From: Streptomyces adustus
GTDB taxonomy: Bacteria > Actinomycetota > Actinomycetes > Streptomycetales > Streptomycetaceae
DNA: 63,634 bases
Assembly: GCF_009377175.1 (NCBI RefSeq)
Contig: NZ_VJZD01000025.1
Span: 1 to 63,634 of the forward strand
Direction: 5' to 3'
Below, one piece after another: positions 53,034 through 61,961 of the stretch (positions are counted from its first letter, which is position 1; each line of letters begins with the position of its first letter). The notes beneath the pieces are model-generated. The model had not been told where the DNA came from. It was given only the letters and a program-made list of their open reading frames with translations, and ran no database searches. Made by a program: the position numbers and the translations under genes.

Positions 53034-54545
53034 GTGACCAGCACCCTCTTCCGGACGAAGAAGGTCGAGCAGTCGATCCTCGATACCGAGGAGCCCGAGC
53101 ACGCGCTCAGGAAATCCCTGTCCGCGCTGGACCTGACCGTCTTCGGCGTCGGCGTCATCATCGGCACCGGCATCTTCGTCCTGACCGGCAAGGTCGCCAA
53201 GGAGAACGCGGGCCCCGCGGTCGCCCTGGCCTTCGTCGTGGCCGGCGTCGTCTGCGCCCTGGCCGCGCTGTGCTACGCCGAGTTCGCCTCCACCCTCCCG
53301 GTGGCGGGATCCGCGTACACCTTCTCGTACGCCTCCCTCGGCGAGCTGCCCGCCTGGATCATCGGCTGGGACCTGGTGCTGGAGTTCGCGCTCGGCACCG
53401 CGGTGGTCGCCGTCGGCTGGTCCGGCTACATCCGCTCGCTGCTGGACAACGCTGGCTGGCATCTGCCCGCGGAGCTCGGCAGCCGGGACACGGCCCACGG
53501 CTTCGGCTTCGACATCCTCGCCGCCGCCCTCGTCCTGGTGCTGACCGGCGTCCTGGTGCTCGGCATGAAGCTCTCCGCGCGCGTCACCGAGGTCATCGTC
53601 GCGATCAAGGTGGCCGTCGTCCTCATCGTCATCGTCGCGGGCGCCTTCTTCATCAACACCGCCCACTACCACCCGTTCATCCCCAAGGCGCAGCCGGTCC
53701 CGGCGGGCGGCGGCCTCAAGGCCCCGCTGATCCAGCTGATGGCCGGCTGGGCTCCCTCCAACTTCGGCGTGATGGGCATCTTCACCGCCGCGTCCGTGGT
53801 CTTCTTCGCCTTCATCGGCTTCGACGTGGTCGCCACCGCCGCCGAGGAGACCAAGAACCCCCAGCGCGACATGCCGCGCGGCATCCTCGGCTCGCTGCTC
53901 GTCTGCACCACCCTCTACGTCGCCGTCTCCATCGTGGTGACCGGCATGGAGCACTACAGCAAGCTGTCCGTGGACGCCCCGCTCGCCGACGCGTTCAAGG
54001 CCACCGGACACCCCTGGTTCGCGGGCGTGATCAGCTTCGGCGCCGCCGTCGGCCTGATCACGGTCTGCATGATCCTGCTCCTGGGGCAGACGCGGGTGTT
54101 CTTCGCGATGAGCCGTGACGGGCTGCTGCCCCGCTTCTTCTCCCGGGTCCACCCCCGCTACCGCACCCCGCACCGGCCGACCATCCTGCTCGGTGTGATC
54201 ATCGCGATCGTCGCGGGCTTCACCAGCCTCAGCGAGCTCGCCGAACTGGTGAACATCGGCACGCTCTTCGCCTTCGTGGTCGTCGCCCTCGGCGTGATCA
54301 TCCTCCGCCGTACCCGCCCCGACCTGCACCGCTCCTTCCGTACCCCCTGGGTGCCGTTCCTCCCGATCGTCTCGGTCCTCGCCACGCTCTGGCTGATGCT
54401 GAACCTTCCCGCCGAGACCTGGCTCCGGTTCGCGGTGTGGATGGTGATCGGCTTCGGCGTCTACTTCCTGTACGGCCGTTCGCACAGCCGTCTGGGACGC
54501 CACGAGGAGGTCACGGCCGACCAGATCCCCAAGCACGGGGAGTGA
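53034..54545 (+). CDS. APC-family (cationic) amino acid permease
   Basis: 503-residue membrane protein of the cationic amino acid transporter branch of APC. VFGVGVIIGTGIFVLTGKVA and FIGFDVVATAAEETKNPQRDMP are conserved; about 12-14 helices are predicted. GTG at 53034 lies 6 bp after GGGAGG, which argues against earlier in-frame starts. It is related to but clearly distinct from the permease at 1253 (same motifs, different termini). Substrate unknown; basic amino acids are the family default. Confidence 0.86.
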   Translation: MTSTLFRTKKVEQSILDTEEPEHALRKSLSALDLTVFGVGVIIGTGIFVLTGKVAKENAGPAVALAFVVAGVVCALAALCYAEFASTLPVAGSAYTFSYASLGELPAWIIGWDLVLEFALGTAVVAVGWSGYIRSLLDNAGWHLPAELGSRDTAHGFGFDILAAALVLVLTGVLVLGMKLSARVTEVIVAIKVAVVLIVIVAGAFFINTAHYHPFIPKAQPVPAGGGLKAPLIQLMAGWAPSNFGVMGIFTAASVVFFAFIGFDVVATAAEETKNPQRDMPRGILGSLLVCTTLYVAVSIVVTGMEHYSKLSVDAPLADAFKATGHPWFAGVISFGAAVGLITVCMILLLGQTRVFFAMSRDGLLPRFFSRVHPRYRTPHRPTILLGVIIAIVAGFTSLSELAELVNIGTLFAFVVVALGVIILRRTRPDLHRSFRTPWVPFLPIVSVLATLWLMLNLPAETWLRFAVWMVIGFGVYFLYGRSHSRLGRHEEVTADQIPKHGE

Positions 54546-54618
54546 TCGAACCATCCGACCACCCGGCGTCGTATGTCCCGTTCAGGTGAGGGATGCGGGG
54601 CCGGATAACGTGCTCCCC

Positions 54619-56088
54619 ATGTCTGCCGCGCCGCTCGCCACACCACGTTCCGTAGTCGCAGCCGAAGCGGCGACGTCGTACTGGAAGCGCCTTTTACCTC
54701 TGCTCGCGGTGCTGGCCTGCGTCACCCGGGTGCCGTCCTTCGTGCCGCCGCTGTGGAACCCGGACGAGGGTTATCTCGCCGTGCAGGCCCGCCTCCTGGC
54801 CCACGGCGGACAGCTCTACCAGACGGTCGTGGACCGCAAGCCGCCGCTGGTGCCGTGGCTCTACCAGGGGGCGTTCGCCCTGTGCGGCTCGCACTCCCTC
54901 ACCTGCGTGCGGGTGTTCGCGGTGCTGGCCGAGCTGCTCACCGCCGCGGCTCTCGCCTCGCTCGCCCGGCGCCGCTGGGGCGACCGCGCCGGCCGCACCG
55001 CCGGCGTGCTCTACCTGCTGGTCTCGGTCGGACTCAACCCCGAGGACGCGCAGGCGGCGGGCTTCGAGGTGTTCATACTGCCCTGTACGGCAGTCGCGAT
55101 GTGGTGCGCCGACCGGCGCTGCTGGGCGACCGCCGGGGCCGCGGTGGCCTGCGCCTTCCTCGCCAAACAGACCGGGGGCGCGGTACTGCTGCCGGTGCTG
55201 TGGCTCTGCGGCACCGCACGGCCGGACGGCACCGCACGGCCGGCCCTGCTGCGGCTGGCGACCGGCGCGGCCCTGCCGGTGCTGGGCGCCGCCCTGCTGA
55301 CCGACCCGGCGGGCTTCCTCTTCTGGACCGTCACCGGCTCCGCCGCCTACGCCACGTTCACCGGCTCCGAACTGCACGTCCTGGGCCGCGGGCTGCTCAA
55401 CACGGCCATCCTCGCGGTCGCCTGCGCGGGCCTGCTCCCACCCGTCGTACGGGCCCTGCGCATCGCGCGCACGGGCGCGGCCGACCTCTGGCTGTGGCTG
55501 GCCGCGTCGGGCGGAGCGGTGCTGCTGGGCTTCCACTTCTTCGGCCACTACTACCTCCAGCTGATCCCGCCGCTCGCGCTGCTGGCCACCTCCGCGCTCC
55601 AGATCCTGCCCCGGGACCGGGCGCCGGCCGCCGTGCTGACCTCGTCCTGCTGCTGCGCCCTGTTCCTTGCCTGGGGGCTGCTCGCCCCGCGCCCCGAACT
55701 CGCCCACGCCCAGCGCCTGGCCGCCGCCGTCGCCGACCGCACCGGCCCCACCGACCGGGTCCTGCTGTGGGGCATGCACCCGGAGACGTACTGGCTGGCC
55801 GACCGCATCCCCGCCAGCCGCTATCTGACGGCCGGTCTGCTCACCAACTTCAGCGGCGGCCGCGACGGCCCCCAGGTCGGCGAGAAGTACGCGGTTCCCG
55901 GCACCTGGCCGGTCTTCCGCGCGGAACTGGCCGACCGTCCGCCGTCGCTGATCGTCGACGACTCCCGCGGCGGCCCGTACGGCCCGGCACGCGTTCCCGG
56001 GCTGCGGCACCTGCTGGCGGCCGGGTACCAGGAGGCGGGGAGGGTGGACGGGGCGGTGCTGTACCGGCGGGCGGCGGCGGGACAGTGA
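54619..56088 (+). CDS. Membrane glycosyltransferase-like protein (ArnT/PMT type, GT-C fold)
   Basis: 489-residue polytopic membrane protein. After the first helix comes WNPDEGYLAVQARLLAHGGQLYQ...DRKPPLVPWLYQ; an Asp-Glu in the first outer loop is the catalytic signature of GT-C lipid-linked-sugar transferases. A soluble C-terminal part of about 110 residues follows the last helix. It probably transfers a sugar from a polyprenyl phosphate onto a surface polymer or protein. ATG at 54619 is chosen; no partner genes are adjacent. Confidence 0.75.
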   Translation: MSAAPLATPRSVVAAEAATSYWKRLLPLLAVLACVTRVPSFVPPLWNPDEGYLAVQARLLAHGGQLYQTVVDRKPPLVPWLYQGAFALCGSHSLTCVRVFAVLAELLTAAALASLARRRWGDRAGRTAGVLYLLVSVGLNPEDAQAAGFEVFILPCTAVAMWCADRRCWATAGAAVACAFLAKQTGGAVLLPVLWLCGTARPDGTARPALLRLATGAALPVLGAALLTDPAGFLFWTVTGSAAYATFTGSELHVLGRGLLNTAILAVACAGLLPPVVRALRIARTGAADLWLWLAASGGAVLLGFHFFGHYYLQLIPPLALLATSALQILPRDRAPAAVLTSSCCCALFLAWGLLAPRPELAHAQRLAAAVADRTGPTDRVLLWGMHPETYWLADRIPASRYLTAGLLTNFSGGRDGPQVGEKYAVPGTWPVFRAELADRPPSLIVDDSRGGPYGPARVPGLRHLLAAGYQEAGRVDGAVLYRRAAAGQ

Positions 56089-56110
56089 GCCGACCGGCCG
56101 TCAGCCCTTA

Positions 56111-56262
56111 CCGCCACAGCCCGCACGGCCGTCACCTCGTACGGCCGCCACAGCCCGTACGGCCGCCACAGCCCGTACGGCCGCCACAGCCCGTACGGCC
56201 GTCACCTCGTACGGCCGTCACCTCGTACGGCCGTCACCCCGGACGGCCGTCACCCCGTACCG
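56111..56262. repeat. Minisatellite of mixed 18- and 16-bp units
   Basis: Nine consecutive units: four of the 18-bp type CCGCCACAGCCCGTACGG (three identical) and five of the 16-bp type CCGTCACCTCGTACGG. It fills the gap after the glycosyltransferase and runs into the 3' end of the NYN gene, whose stop lies in unit eight. Confidence 0.9.
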
Positions 56263-56626
56263 CTCGCGGTCCCGTCACCTGCGCGCCCAACTCCGTCACC
56301 CGGCGCCGGAGTTCACGGTCGGCCGTGACGACCAGACAGGGGCGCCCGGCGGCATCGGCGACGACCCGGACGAGGTGGTCGTCGCCGCTGCCGGGCGCCG
56401 ACTCCACCCGTACCCCCGGCACGGACTCCACCCCACGGGCCGCGCCCTCCACCACCAGGACGATCTCCACCGGGCCGTCGTGCCCCGGCAGGCCGTCCGC
56501 CGCCAGCCGGTCCCGCAGCCGCCGCGCGGCGCCGTGCCGGTCGCGCCACCAGCCGTCGGGCACCGACCCGACGACGTTCGCCGCGTCGACGATCACGAGG
56601 AGGGGGCGCGCGTCCTGGTCGCTCAT
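56234..56626 (-). CDS. NYN-domain-like (PIN-like) small protein
   Basis: 130-residue protein starting with LLVIVDAANVVGSVPDGWWRDR, the Asp-Ala-Ala-Asn start of NYN/PIN-like nucleases, and with EIVLVVEGAARG and VVTADRELRRRVTELGAQV later. The acidic residues fit a metal-dependent RNase fold. It is often labelled NTP pyrophosphohydrolase in Streptomyces genomes, which I do not find supported. The last residues (RAVRGDGRPG) are encoded by the minisatellite, so the C-terminus is probably variable between strains. ATG at 56626. Confidence 0.72.
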   Translation of the reverse strand: MSDQDARPLLVIVDAANVVGSVPDGWWRDRHGAARRLRDRLAADGLPGHDGPVEIVLVVEGAARGVESVPGVRVESAPGSGDDHLVRVVADAAGRPCLVVTADRELRRRVTELGAQVTGPRAVRGDGRPG

Positions 56627-56695
56627 GCGCCCAGCCTCGCACGGAGATCACCCGGTATCGACCACGGTCCCCGGCGGCGGCATTAAGGTGATCCG

Positions 56696-57712
56696 GTGCA
56701 CGGCGACTGGTTCATACGCGGCCGCGACGGCCGGCTCAGTGTCTACATGTTCTCGGACGAAGCGGTCCTGTGCCGCGCCGAACGCGGTCCCGGCGGCGCC
56801 TGGAGCGCGCCCCGCAGGGTCGGCGGCGAGCAGCGACTGCACCCCGTCCTCGGCACCGGACAGGGTGTCGACGGCTATGCCCATCTGGTCTCCTGGCGGC
56901 CCACCGCGCCCGGCGAGTCCGGCCTGGTGCACTCCACCCACTACCAACCCCGGCTCTCGGCCCTGGACTGGACCTCGATCGGGCACCCCGACAAGAAGGG
57001 CGACCGCACCGGGATCCCCACGGTCGCGGTGGACGCCGAGGGACGCGCCCACGTCTTCGTCCGCAACGCGGCCGGCGGGATGAGCATGCGGGCCCAGAAG
57101 GAGACGGGCGGCTGGGAACCCTGGCACGACCTGAAGGGGCACGACGTCCAGGGGGAACCGGCCGCGGTGACGGGGGAGTCGGGCCGCGTCGAGCTGTACG
57201 CGGCGGTGCCGGGCGCCCTGTTGCACTGGCGGCAGGAGGAGGCGGGCGCCGCGCCGGTCCTGGAGGAGGCGATGGAGGCCACGGCCCGCCCGGGCACGCT
57301 GCGCGCGCTGGCCACCTCGTCGGGGAGTACGACCCTGCTCTTCACCGACGACTCCGGCGACCTGCGCGCCTGGCGTCCCGGCGGCGAGCCCGTCACCGTG
57401 CTGACCGCCGCCGGTCCCGGCCGGGTCGCGGCGGTCCGCTGCGAACTGGACGGCCACGACTGTACGTTGCTCGCCCAGCGCGCCGACTCGGGCCGGATCG
57501 CCTTCGCCGCCCACCCGACCGAACAGGAGACGGCCGGGGCCTGGTGGACCGAGTCGGGCGCGCAACTGCCCGGGGACGCGGAGGTGAGCCTCACCGTGGA
57601 CGAGGACGGCCGCGTGGTCGCGGCCGCCCTCTCCCCGTCGACCGGCGAACTGCGCCTCACCCGCCGCAAGGCCGAGGCGGGCCTGGCGCTGGAGGCGTGG
57701 CGCACGGTCTGA
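56696..57712 (+). CDS. Propeller-like hypothetical protein
   Basis: 338-residue protein with no signal peptide. Successive segments such as DWFIRGRDGRLSVYMFSDEA, AWSAPRRVGGEQRLHPVLG, GRAHVFVRNAAGGMSMRAQKETGGWEPW and GRVELYAAVPGALLHWRQEE repeat a blade-like pattern (hydrophobic strand, Gly-turn, W). This is typical of PLL/fucolectin-like or tectonin-like beta-propellers. No enzyme motif is seen. GTG at 56696 starts directly at the first blade. It is divergent from the NYN gene. Confidence 0.65.
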   Translation: MHGDWFIRGRDGRLSVYMFSDEAVLCRAERGPGGAWSAPRRVGGEQRLHPVLGTGQGVDGYAHLVSWRPTAPGESGLVHSTHYQPRLSALDWTSIGHPDKKGDRTGIPTVAVDAEGRAHVFVRNAAGGMSMRAQKETGGWEPWHDLKGHDVQGEPAAVTGESGRVELYAAVPGALLHWRQEEAGAAPVLEEAMEATARPGTLRALATSSGSTTLLFTDDSGDLRAWRPGGEPVTVLTAAGPGRVAAVRCELDGHDCTLLAQRADSGRIAFAAHPTEQETAGAWWTESGAQLPGDAEVSLTVDEDGRVVAAALSPSTGELRLTRRKAEAGLALEAWRTV

Positions 57713-57726
57713 ACGACGGTGACACG

Positions 57727-57767
57727 CAGACCGCCCCCGCCGCTGTGGAAGCGGCGGGGGCGGTCTG
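57727..57767. terminator. Bidirectional terminator between the propeller gene and fadJ
   Basis: Perfect 18-bp stem (57727-57744 with 57750-57767), loop GTGGA, between two convergent genes. Confidence 0.88.
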
Positions 57768-57806
57768 TGGTGTCGCACCGGTGTCAGGACCGGTGCCCGG
57801 TGGACG

Positions 57807-59945
57807 TCACGCCGGGACCGAAGCCACCCCAGGCTCCAGGAACGGCTTGCCGTTCACCCGCTGCGAGACACCCTCACGGTCCAGGTACGGCGTGATGCCG
57901 CCCAGGTGGAAGGGCCAGCCGGCGCCCGTGATCAGGCACAGGTCGATGTCCTGGGCCTCGGCGACGACGCCCTCGTCGAGCATGAGCCCGATCTCCTGGG
58001 CGACCGCGTCGAGGACCCGGGCGCGCACCTGCTCCTCGGTCAGGACGACGTCGCCCTGCTTCAGGAGCGCGGCGACCTCGGGGTCCAGCACCGGCTTGAA
58101 GCCGTTCTCGGCGGAGTAGACGTAGAAGCCGCGCTTGCCCGCCTTGACGACGGCCGCGAGGTTCGGGGAGACCGTGAAGCGGTCCGGGAAGGCCCGGTTG
58201 AGGGTCTCCGAGACGTGCAGACCGATCGCGGGACCGACCAGCTCCAGCAGGACCAGCGGGGACATCGGCAGGCCCAGGGGCTCGACCGCCTTCTCCGCGA
58301 CCTCGACGGAGGTGCCCTCGTCGATGACGTTCTGGATCTCGCCCATGAAGCGGGTGAGGATGCGGTTGACGACGAACGCCGGGGCGTCCTTCACCAGGAC
58401 CGCGGTCTTCTTCAGCTTCTTGGCCACCGCGAACGCGGTCGCCAGCGACGCGTCGTCGGTCTGCTCGCCGCGGACGATCTCCAGCAGCGGCAGGATCGCG
58501 ACCGGGTTGAAGAAGTGGAAGCCGACGACCCGCTCGGGGTTCTTCAGCTTCGAGGCCATCTCGGTGACCGAGAGGGACGAGGTGTTGGTGGCGAGGATCG
58601 CGTGCGCCGGGGCGACCGCCTCGACCTCCGCGAACACCTGCTGCTTGACGCCGATCTCCTCGAACACGGCCTCGATGATGAAGTCCGCGTCCGCGAAGCC
58701 CTCGGCCTTGTCCAGCACACCGGAGACCAGCGCCTTGAGGCGGTTGGCCTTGTCCTGGTTGATCCGGCCCTTGCCGAGCAGCTTGTCGATCTCGGCGTGG
58801 ACGTAGCCCACACCCTTGTCGACGCGCTCCTGGTCGATGTCCGTGAGGACGACCGGGACCTCCAGGCGGCGCAGGAACAGCAGCGCCAGCTGCGAGGCCA
58901 TCAGGCCCGCGCCGACCACGCCGACCTTGGTGACCGGGCGCGCCAGGCTCTTGTCCGGGGCGCCGGCCGGGCGCTTGCCGCGCTTCTGCACCAGGTTGAA
59001 CGCGTAGATGCCGGAGCGCAGTTCGCCACCCATGATCAGGTCGGCGAGCGCCAGGTCCTCGGCGTCGTAGCCCTGCTGGAGGTCGCCGTTCTTGGCGGCG
59101 GCGATGATGTCCAGCGCGCGGTAGGCGGCCGGGGCCGCACCGTGCACCTTGCCGTCGGCGGCGGCGCGGCCGCGGGCGACGGCCTGGTCCCAGGCCTCGC
59201 CGCGGTCGATCGCCGGACGCTCGACCGCGATGTCGCCCTTGAGGACGTTCGCCGTCCAGATCAGCGACTGCTCCAGGAAGTCCGCACCCTCGAAGAGGGC
59301 GTCGGCGATGCCGAGGTCGAAGACCTGCTGGCCCTTGAGCTGCTTGTTCTGGTTGAGGCTGTTCTCGATGATCACCGAGACGGCCTTGTCCGCGCCGATC
59401 AGGTTCGGCAGGATCGTGCAGCCGCCCCAGCCGGGGACCAGGCCGAGGAAGACCTCGGGCAGCGAGAACGCCGGCAGGGCCTTGGAGACCGTGCGGTAGG
59501 TGCAGTGCAGGCCGACCTCGACGCCGCCGCCCATGGCCGCGCCGTTGTAGTACGCGAAGGTCGGGACCGCGAGGCCCGCGAGGCGCTTGAAGACCTCGTG
59601 ACCGCCCTTGCCGATGGCGAGCGCGTCCTTGTGCTCCTTGAGGAGCTCGACGCCCTTGAGGTCGGCGCCGACCGCGAAGATGAACGGCTTGCCGGTGATG
59701 CCGACACCGACGATCTCGCCGGCCGCGGCCTCCGCCTCGACCTGGTCGATCGCGGCGTTGAGGTTCGCCAGCGACGCCGGGCCGAAGGTGGTCGGCTTGG
59801 TGTGGTCGAAGCCGTTGTCCAGCGTGACGAGCGCGAAGCGCCCGGCGCCGTACGGCAGGTCGAGGTGGCGTACGTGCGCCGACGTCACGACCTCATCGGG
59901 GAACAGCTCGGCCGCACCCTTCAGAAGCTCAGCGGTGTTGCTCAC
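57807..59945 (-). CDS. fadJ: Multifunctional fatty acid oxidation protein (enoyl-CoA hydratase / 3-hydroxyacyl-CoA dehydrogenase)
   Basis: 712-residue beta-oxidation enzyme. The N-terminal crotonase half has ITGKPFIFAVGADLKGV and AMGGGVEVGLHCTYR plus LPEVFLGLVPGWGG with the second catalytic glutamate. The dehydrogenase half begins KVGVVGAGLMASQLALLF, with NTSSLSVTEMA and VGFHFFNPVAILPLLEIV. GTG at 59945 overlaps the thiolase stop (GTGA), so the two subunits are made together. Matches SCO6026 by memory. Confidence 0.95.
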   Translation of the reverse strand: MSNTAELLKGAAELFPDEVVTSAHVRHLDLPYGAGRFALVTLDNGFDHTKPTTFGPASLANLNAAIDQVEAEAAAGEIVGVGITGKPFIFAVGADLKGVELLKEHKDALAIGKGGHEVFKRLAGLAVPTFAYYNGAAMGGGVEVGLHCTYRTVSKALPAFSLPEVFLGLVPGWGGCTILPNLIGADKAVSVIIENSLNQNKQLKGQQVFDLGIADALFEGADFLEQSLIWTANVLKGDIAVERPAIDRGEAWDQAVARGRAAADGKVHGAAPAAYRALDIIAAAKNGDLQQGYDAEDLALADLIMGGELRSGIYAFNLVQKRGKRPAGAPDKSLARPVTKVGVVGAGLMASQLALLFLRRLEVPVVLTDIDQERVDKGVGYVHAEIDKLLGKGRINQDKANRLKALVSGVLDKAEGFADADFIIEAVFEEIGVKQQVFAEVEAVAPAHAILATNTSSLSVTEMASKLKNPERVVGFHFFNPVAILPLLEIVRGEQTDDASLATAFAVAKKLKKTAVLVKDAPAFVVNRILTRFMGEIQNVIDEGTSVEVAEKAVEPLGLPMSPLVLLELVGPAIGLHVSETLNRAFPDRFTVSPNLAAVVKAGKRGFYVYSAENGFKPVLDPEVAALLKQGDVVLTEEQVRARVLDAVAQEIGLMLDEGVVAEAQDIDLCLITGAGWPFHLGGITPYLDREGVSQRVNGKPFLEPGVASVPA

Positions 59946-61159
59946 TTGTCCCCCTCGAAGTGCGGGTTCTCCCAGATGACCGTCGCGCCCATGCCGAAGC
60001 CGACGCACATGGTGGTCAGGCCGTAGCGGACGTGCGGCTGCTCCTCGAACTGGCGGGCCAGCTGCGTCATCAGACGCACACCCGACGAGGCGAGCGGGTG
60101 GCCGTAGGCGATCGCGCCGCCGTACTGGTTGACGCGCGCGTCGTCGTCGGCGATGCCGTAGTGCTCCAGGAAGGCGAGGACCTGGACGGCGAACGCCTCG
60201 TTGATCTCGAAGAGGTTGATGTCCTCGATCGTCAGGCCGGCCTGGGCCAGGGCCTTCTCGGTGGCCGGGATCGGGCCGTAGCCCATCACCTCAGGCTCGA
60301 CGCCGGCGAAGGCGTAGGAGACCAGGCGCATCTTGACCGGCAGGTCGTGCTCGCGGGCGAAGTCCTCGGAGGCGAGGATCGAGGCGGTGGCACCGTCGTT
60401 CAGACCGGCCGCGTTGCCCGCCGTGACCCGGCCGTGCACCCGGAACGGGGTCTTGAGGCCGGCCAGGCTCTCCAGGGTGGTCCCCGGGCGCATCGGCTCG
60501 TCGGCGGTGACCAGGCCCCAGCCCGTCTCACCGGCTTCCGCGTTGGTGCGGCGGACCGAGATCGGCACCAGGTCCTGCTGGATCTTGCCGTCGGCGTACG
60601 CCTTGGCGGCCTTCTCCTGCGAGCGCACGGCGTACTCGTCGGCGCGCTGCTTGGTGATGGTGGGGTAGCGGTCGTGCAGGTTCTCCGCGGTCATGCCCAT
60701 GAACAGGGCGGACTCGTCGACGAGCTTCTCGCTGACGAACCGCGGGTTGGGGTCGACGCCCTCGCCCATGGGGTGACGGCCCATGTGCTCGACACCACCG
60801 GCGATCACGGCGTCGTACGCGCCGAAGGCGATGGAGCCCGCGGCGGTGGTGACGGCGGTCAGCGCGCCCGCGCACATGCGGTCGATGGAGTAGCCGGGGA
60901 CCGACTGGGGGAGACCGGCGAGGATGCCGGCCGTACGGCCCAGCGTCAGACCCTGGTCGCCGATCTGCGTGGTCGCGGCGATGGCGACCTCGTCGATCTT
61001 CTTGGGGTCGAGGCCCGGGTTGCGGCGCAGCAGCTCCCGGATCGCCTTCACGACGAGGTCGTCGGCGCGGGTCTCGTGGTAGATGCCCTTCGGGCCCGCC
61101 TTGCCGAACGGGGTGCGGACGCCGTCGACGAAGACGACGTCCCTGACGGTACGAGGCAC
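59942..61159 (-). CDS. fadA: Acetyl-CoA C-acyltransferase (beta-oxidation thiolase)
   Basis: 405-residue thiolase. Nucleophile Cys96 is in SIDRMCAGAL. Catalytic His is in YGHPLASSGVRL and the second Cys in MCVGFGMGATV. GTG at 61159 is chosen because a GGAGGAG site lies upstream and the protein then begins PRTVRDVVFVDGVRTPFGK as in other thiolases. First gene of the fadA-fadJ operon; it releases acetyl-CoA after FadJ oxidation. Confidence 0.94.
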   Translation of the reverse strand: MPRTVRDVVFVDGVRTPFGKAGPKGIYHETRADDLVVKAIRELLRRNPGLDPKKIDEVAIAATTQIGDQGLTLGRTAGILAGLPQSVPGYSIDRMCAGALTAVTTAAGSIAFGAYDAVIAGGVEHMGRHPMGEGVDPNPRFVSEKLVDESALFMGMTAENLHDRYPTITKQRADEYAVRSQEKAAKAYADGKIQQDLVPISVRRTNAEAGETGWGLVTADEPMRPGTTLESLAGLKTPFRVHGRVTAGNAAGLNDGATASILASEDFAREHDLPVKMRLVSYAFAGVEPEVMGYGPIPATEKALAQAGLTIEDINLFEINEAFAVQVLAFLEHYGIADDDARVNQYGGAIAYGHPLASSGVRLMTQLARQFEEQPHVRYGLTTMCVGFGMGATVIWENPHFEGDK

Positions 61160-61959
61160 GATGGCTCTCCTCCAGATGCGGGATGGCACTGCAGCGCGGC
61201 ACACGCGCTGAGCGCGCGCTCACCTCCCCATGCTACTTGCGAGTAACCATGCTGCCCAGTCCCGGGGGCTGGAGCGGCGAAGGTCACATTCGCCCGCGCC
61301 CCGGAGCCGCTCCCGCGGGGGTGCGGAAGCCGCTCCCGCGGGGGTGTCGAAGTGGCCTCGTGGGGGCGCCGGGGTCGCCTTGCAGGGCGTGCCGGGGTCA
61401 GGTGAGCGTGTGGCGATGTCGCCGCGCGGGAGGGGCGTGCCGCCGCCCGTCCACGCCGGATCTTGGCGTGATCTCGACGTACGCCCCTGCTCCGTTTCCG
61501 CCACCTCTTCGGGGCGTACGGGGAGACGCAGGGCGGGGCGGAGTGCGGACGCGGTCCGCCCGCGTCCCCGGCGGCCCCTTCGGCAGCGGAGGTCCGCTGG
61601 AGTGCTCGGACGTCCGCCGGGGGCCTCGACCGGCCCGTGGCGGTCCGCGTCAGGGCCCCCGATGGTCCGTGTGGAGGTTCGTCAGGTTCCTGGGCGGTCT
61701 GTGCGGCGCTCCGCCGGGGTCCTCTGCGGACCTGCGATGGTCCGTGCGGGTCTTCGACGGGCCGTGTGGGGGTCCGTCGGGGTCCTCGGCCGGGGGCCCT
61801 GGTGGTTCGTCAAGGTCCCCGGCGGACTCTGTGAGGGGCCGTCGGGGACCTCGGTGGGTCGTGGTGGTCCGTCGGGGGACCCGGTGGTTGATGGTGGGTC
61901 CGGTCGGGCCCCGACGGGCCGTATGGGGAGTCGTCGGGGGCCTCGGTGGGTCGTGGTGG
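61160..61959. other. 800-bp GC-rich, repeat-rich region without a supported gene
   Basis: The first 350 bp contain the fadA promoter and CCGGAGCCGCTCCCGCGGGGGTG-like short repeats. From about 61590 the plus strand becomes G/T-rich with endlessly varied GGTCCGTCGGGG and GTCCTCGG words. A 21-bp segment at 61849 recurs exactly at 61941. Open frames on both strands give only Pro/Arg/Gly-rich low complexity, so I call no gene. Confidence 0.65.
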
Positions 61960-61961
61960 TC
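61590..61961. repeat. Degenerate G/T-rich repeat tract after RNase D
   Basis: Dozens of diverged copies of GGTCCG(T/G)CGGGG-like words. The exact repeat beginning CCTCGGTGGGTCGTGGTGGT lies at 61849-61869 and 61941-61961, the second copy covering two bases of the RNase D stop codon. Confidence 0.65.
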
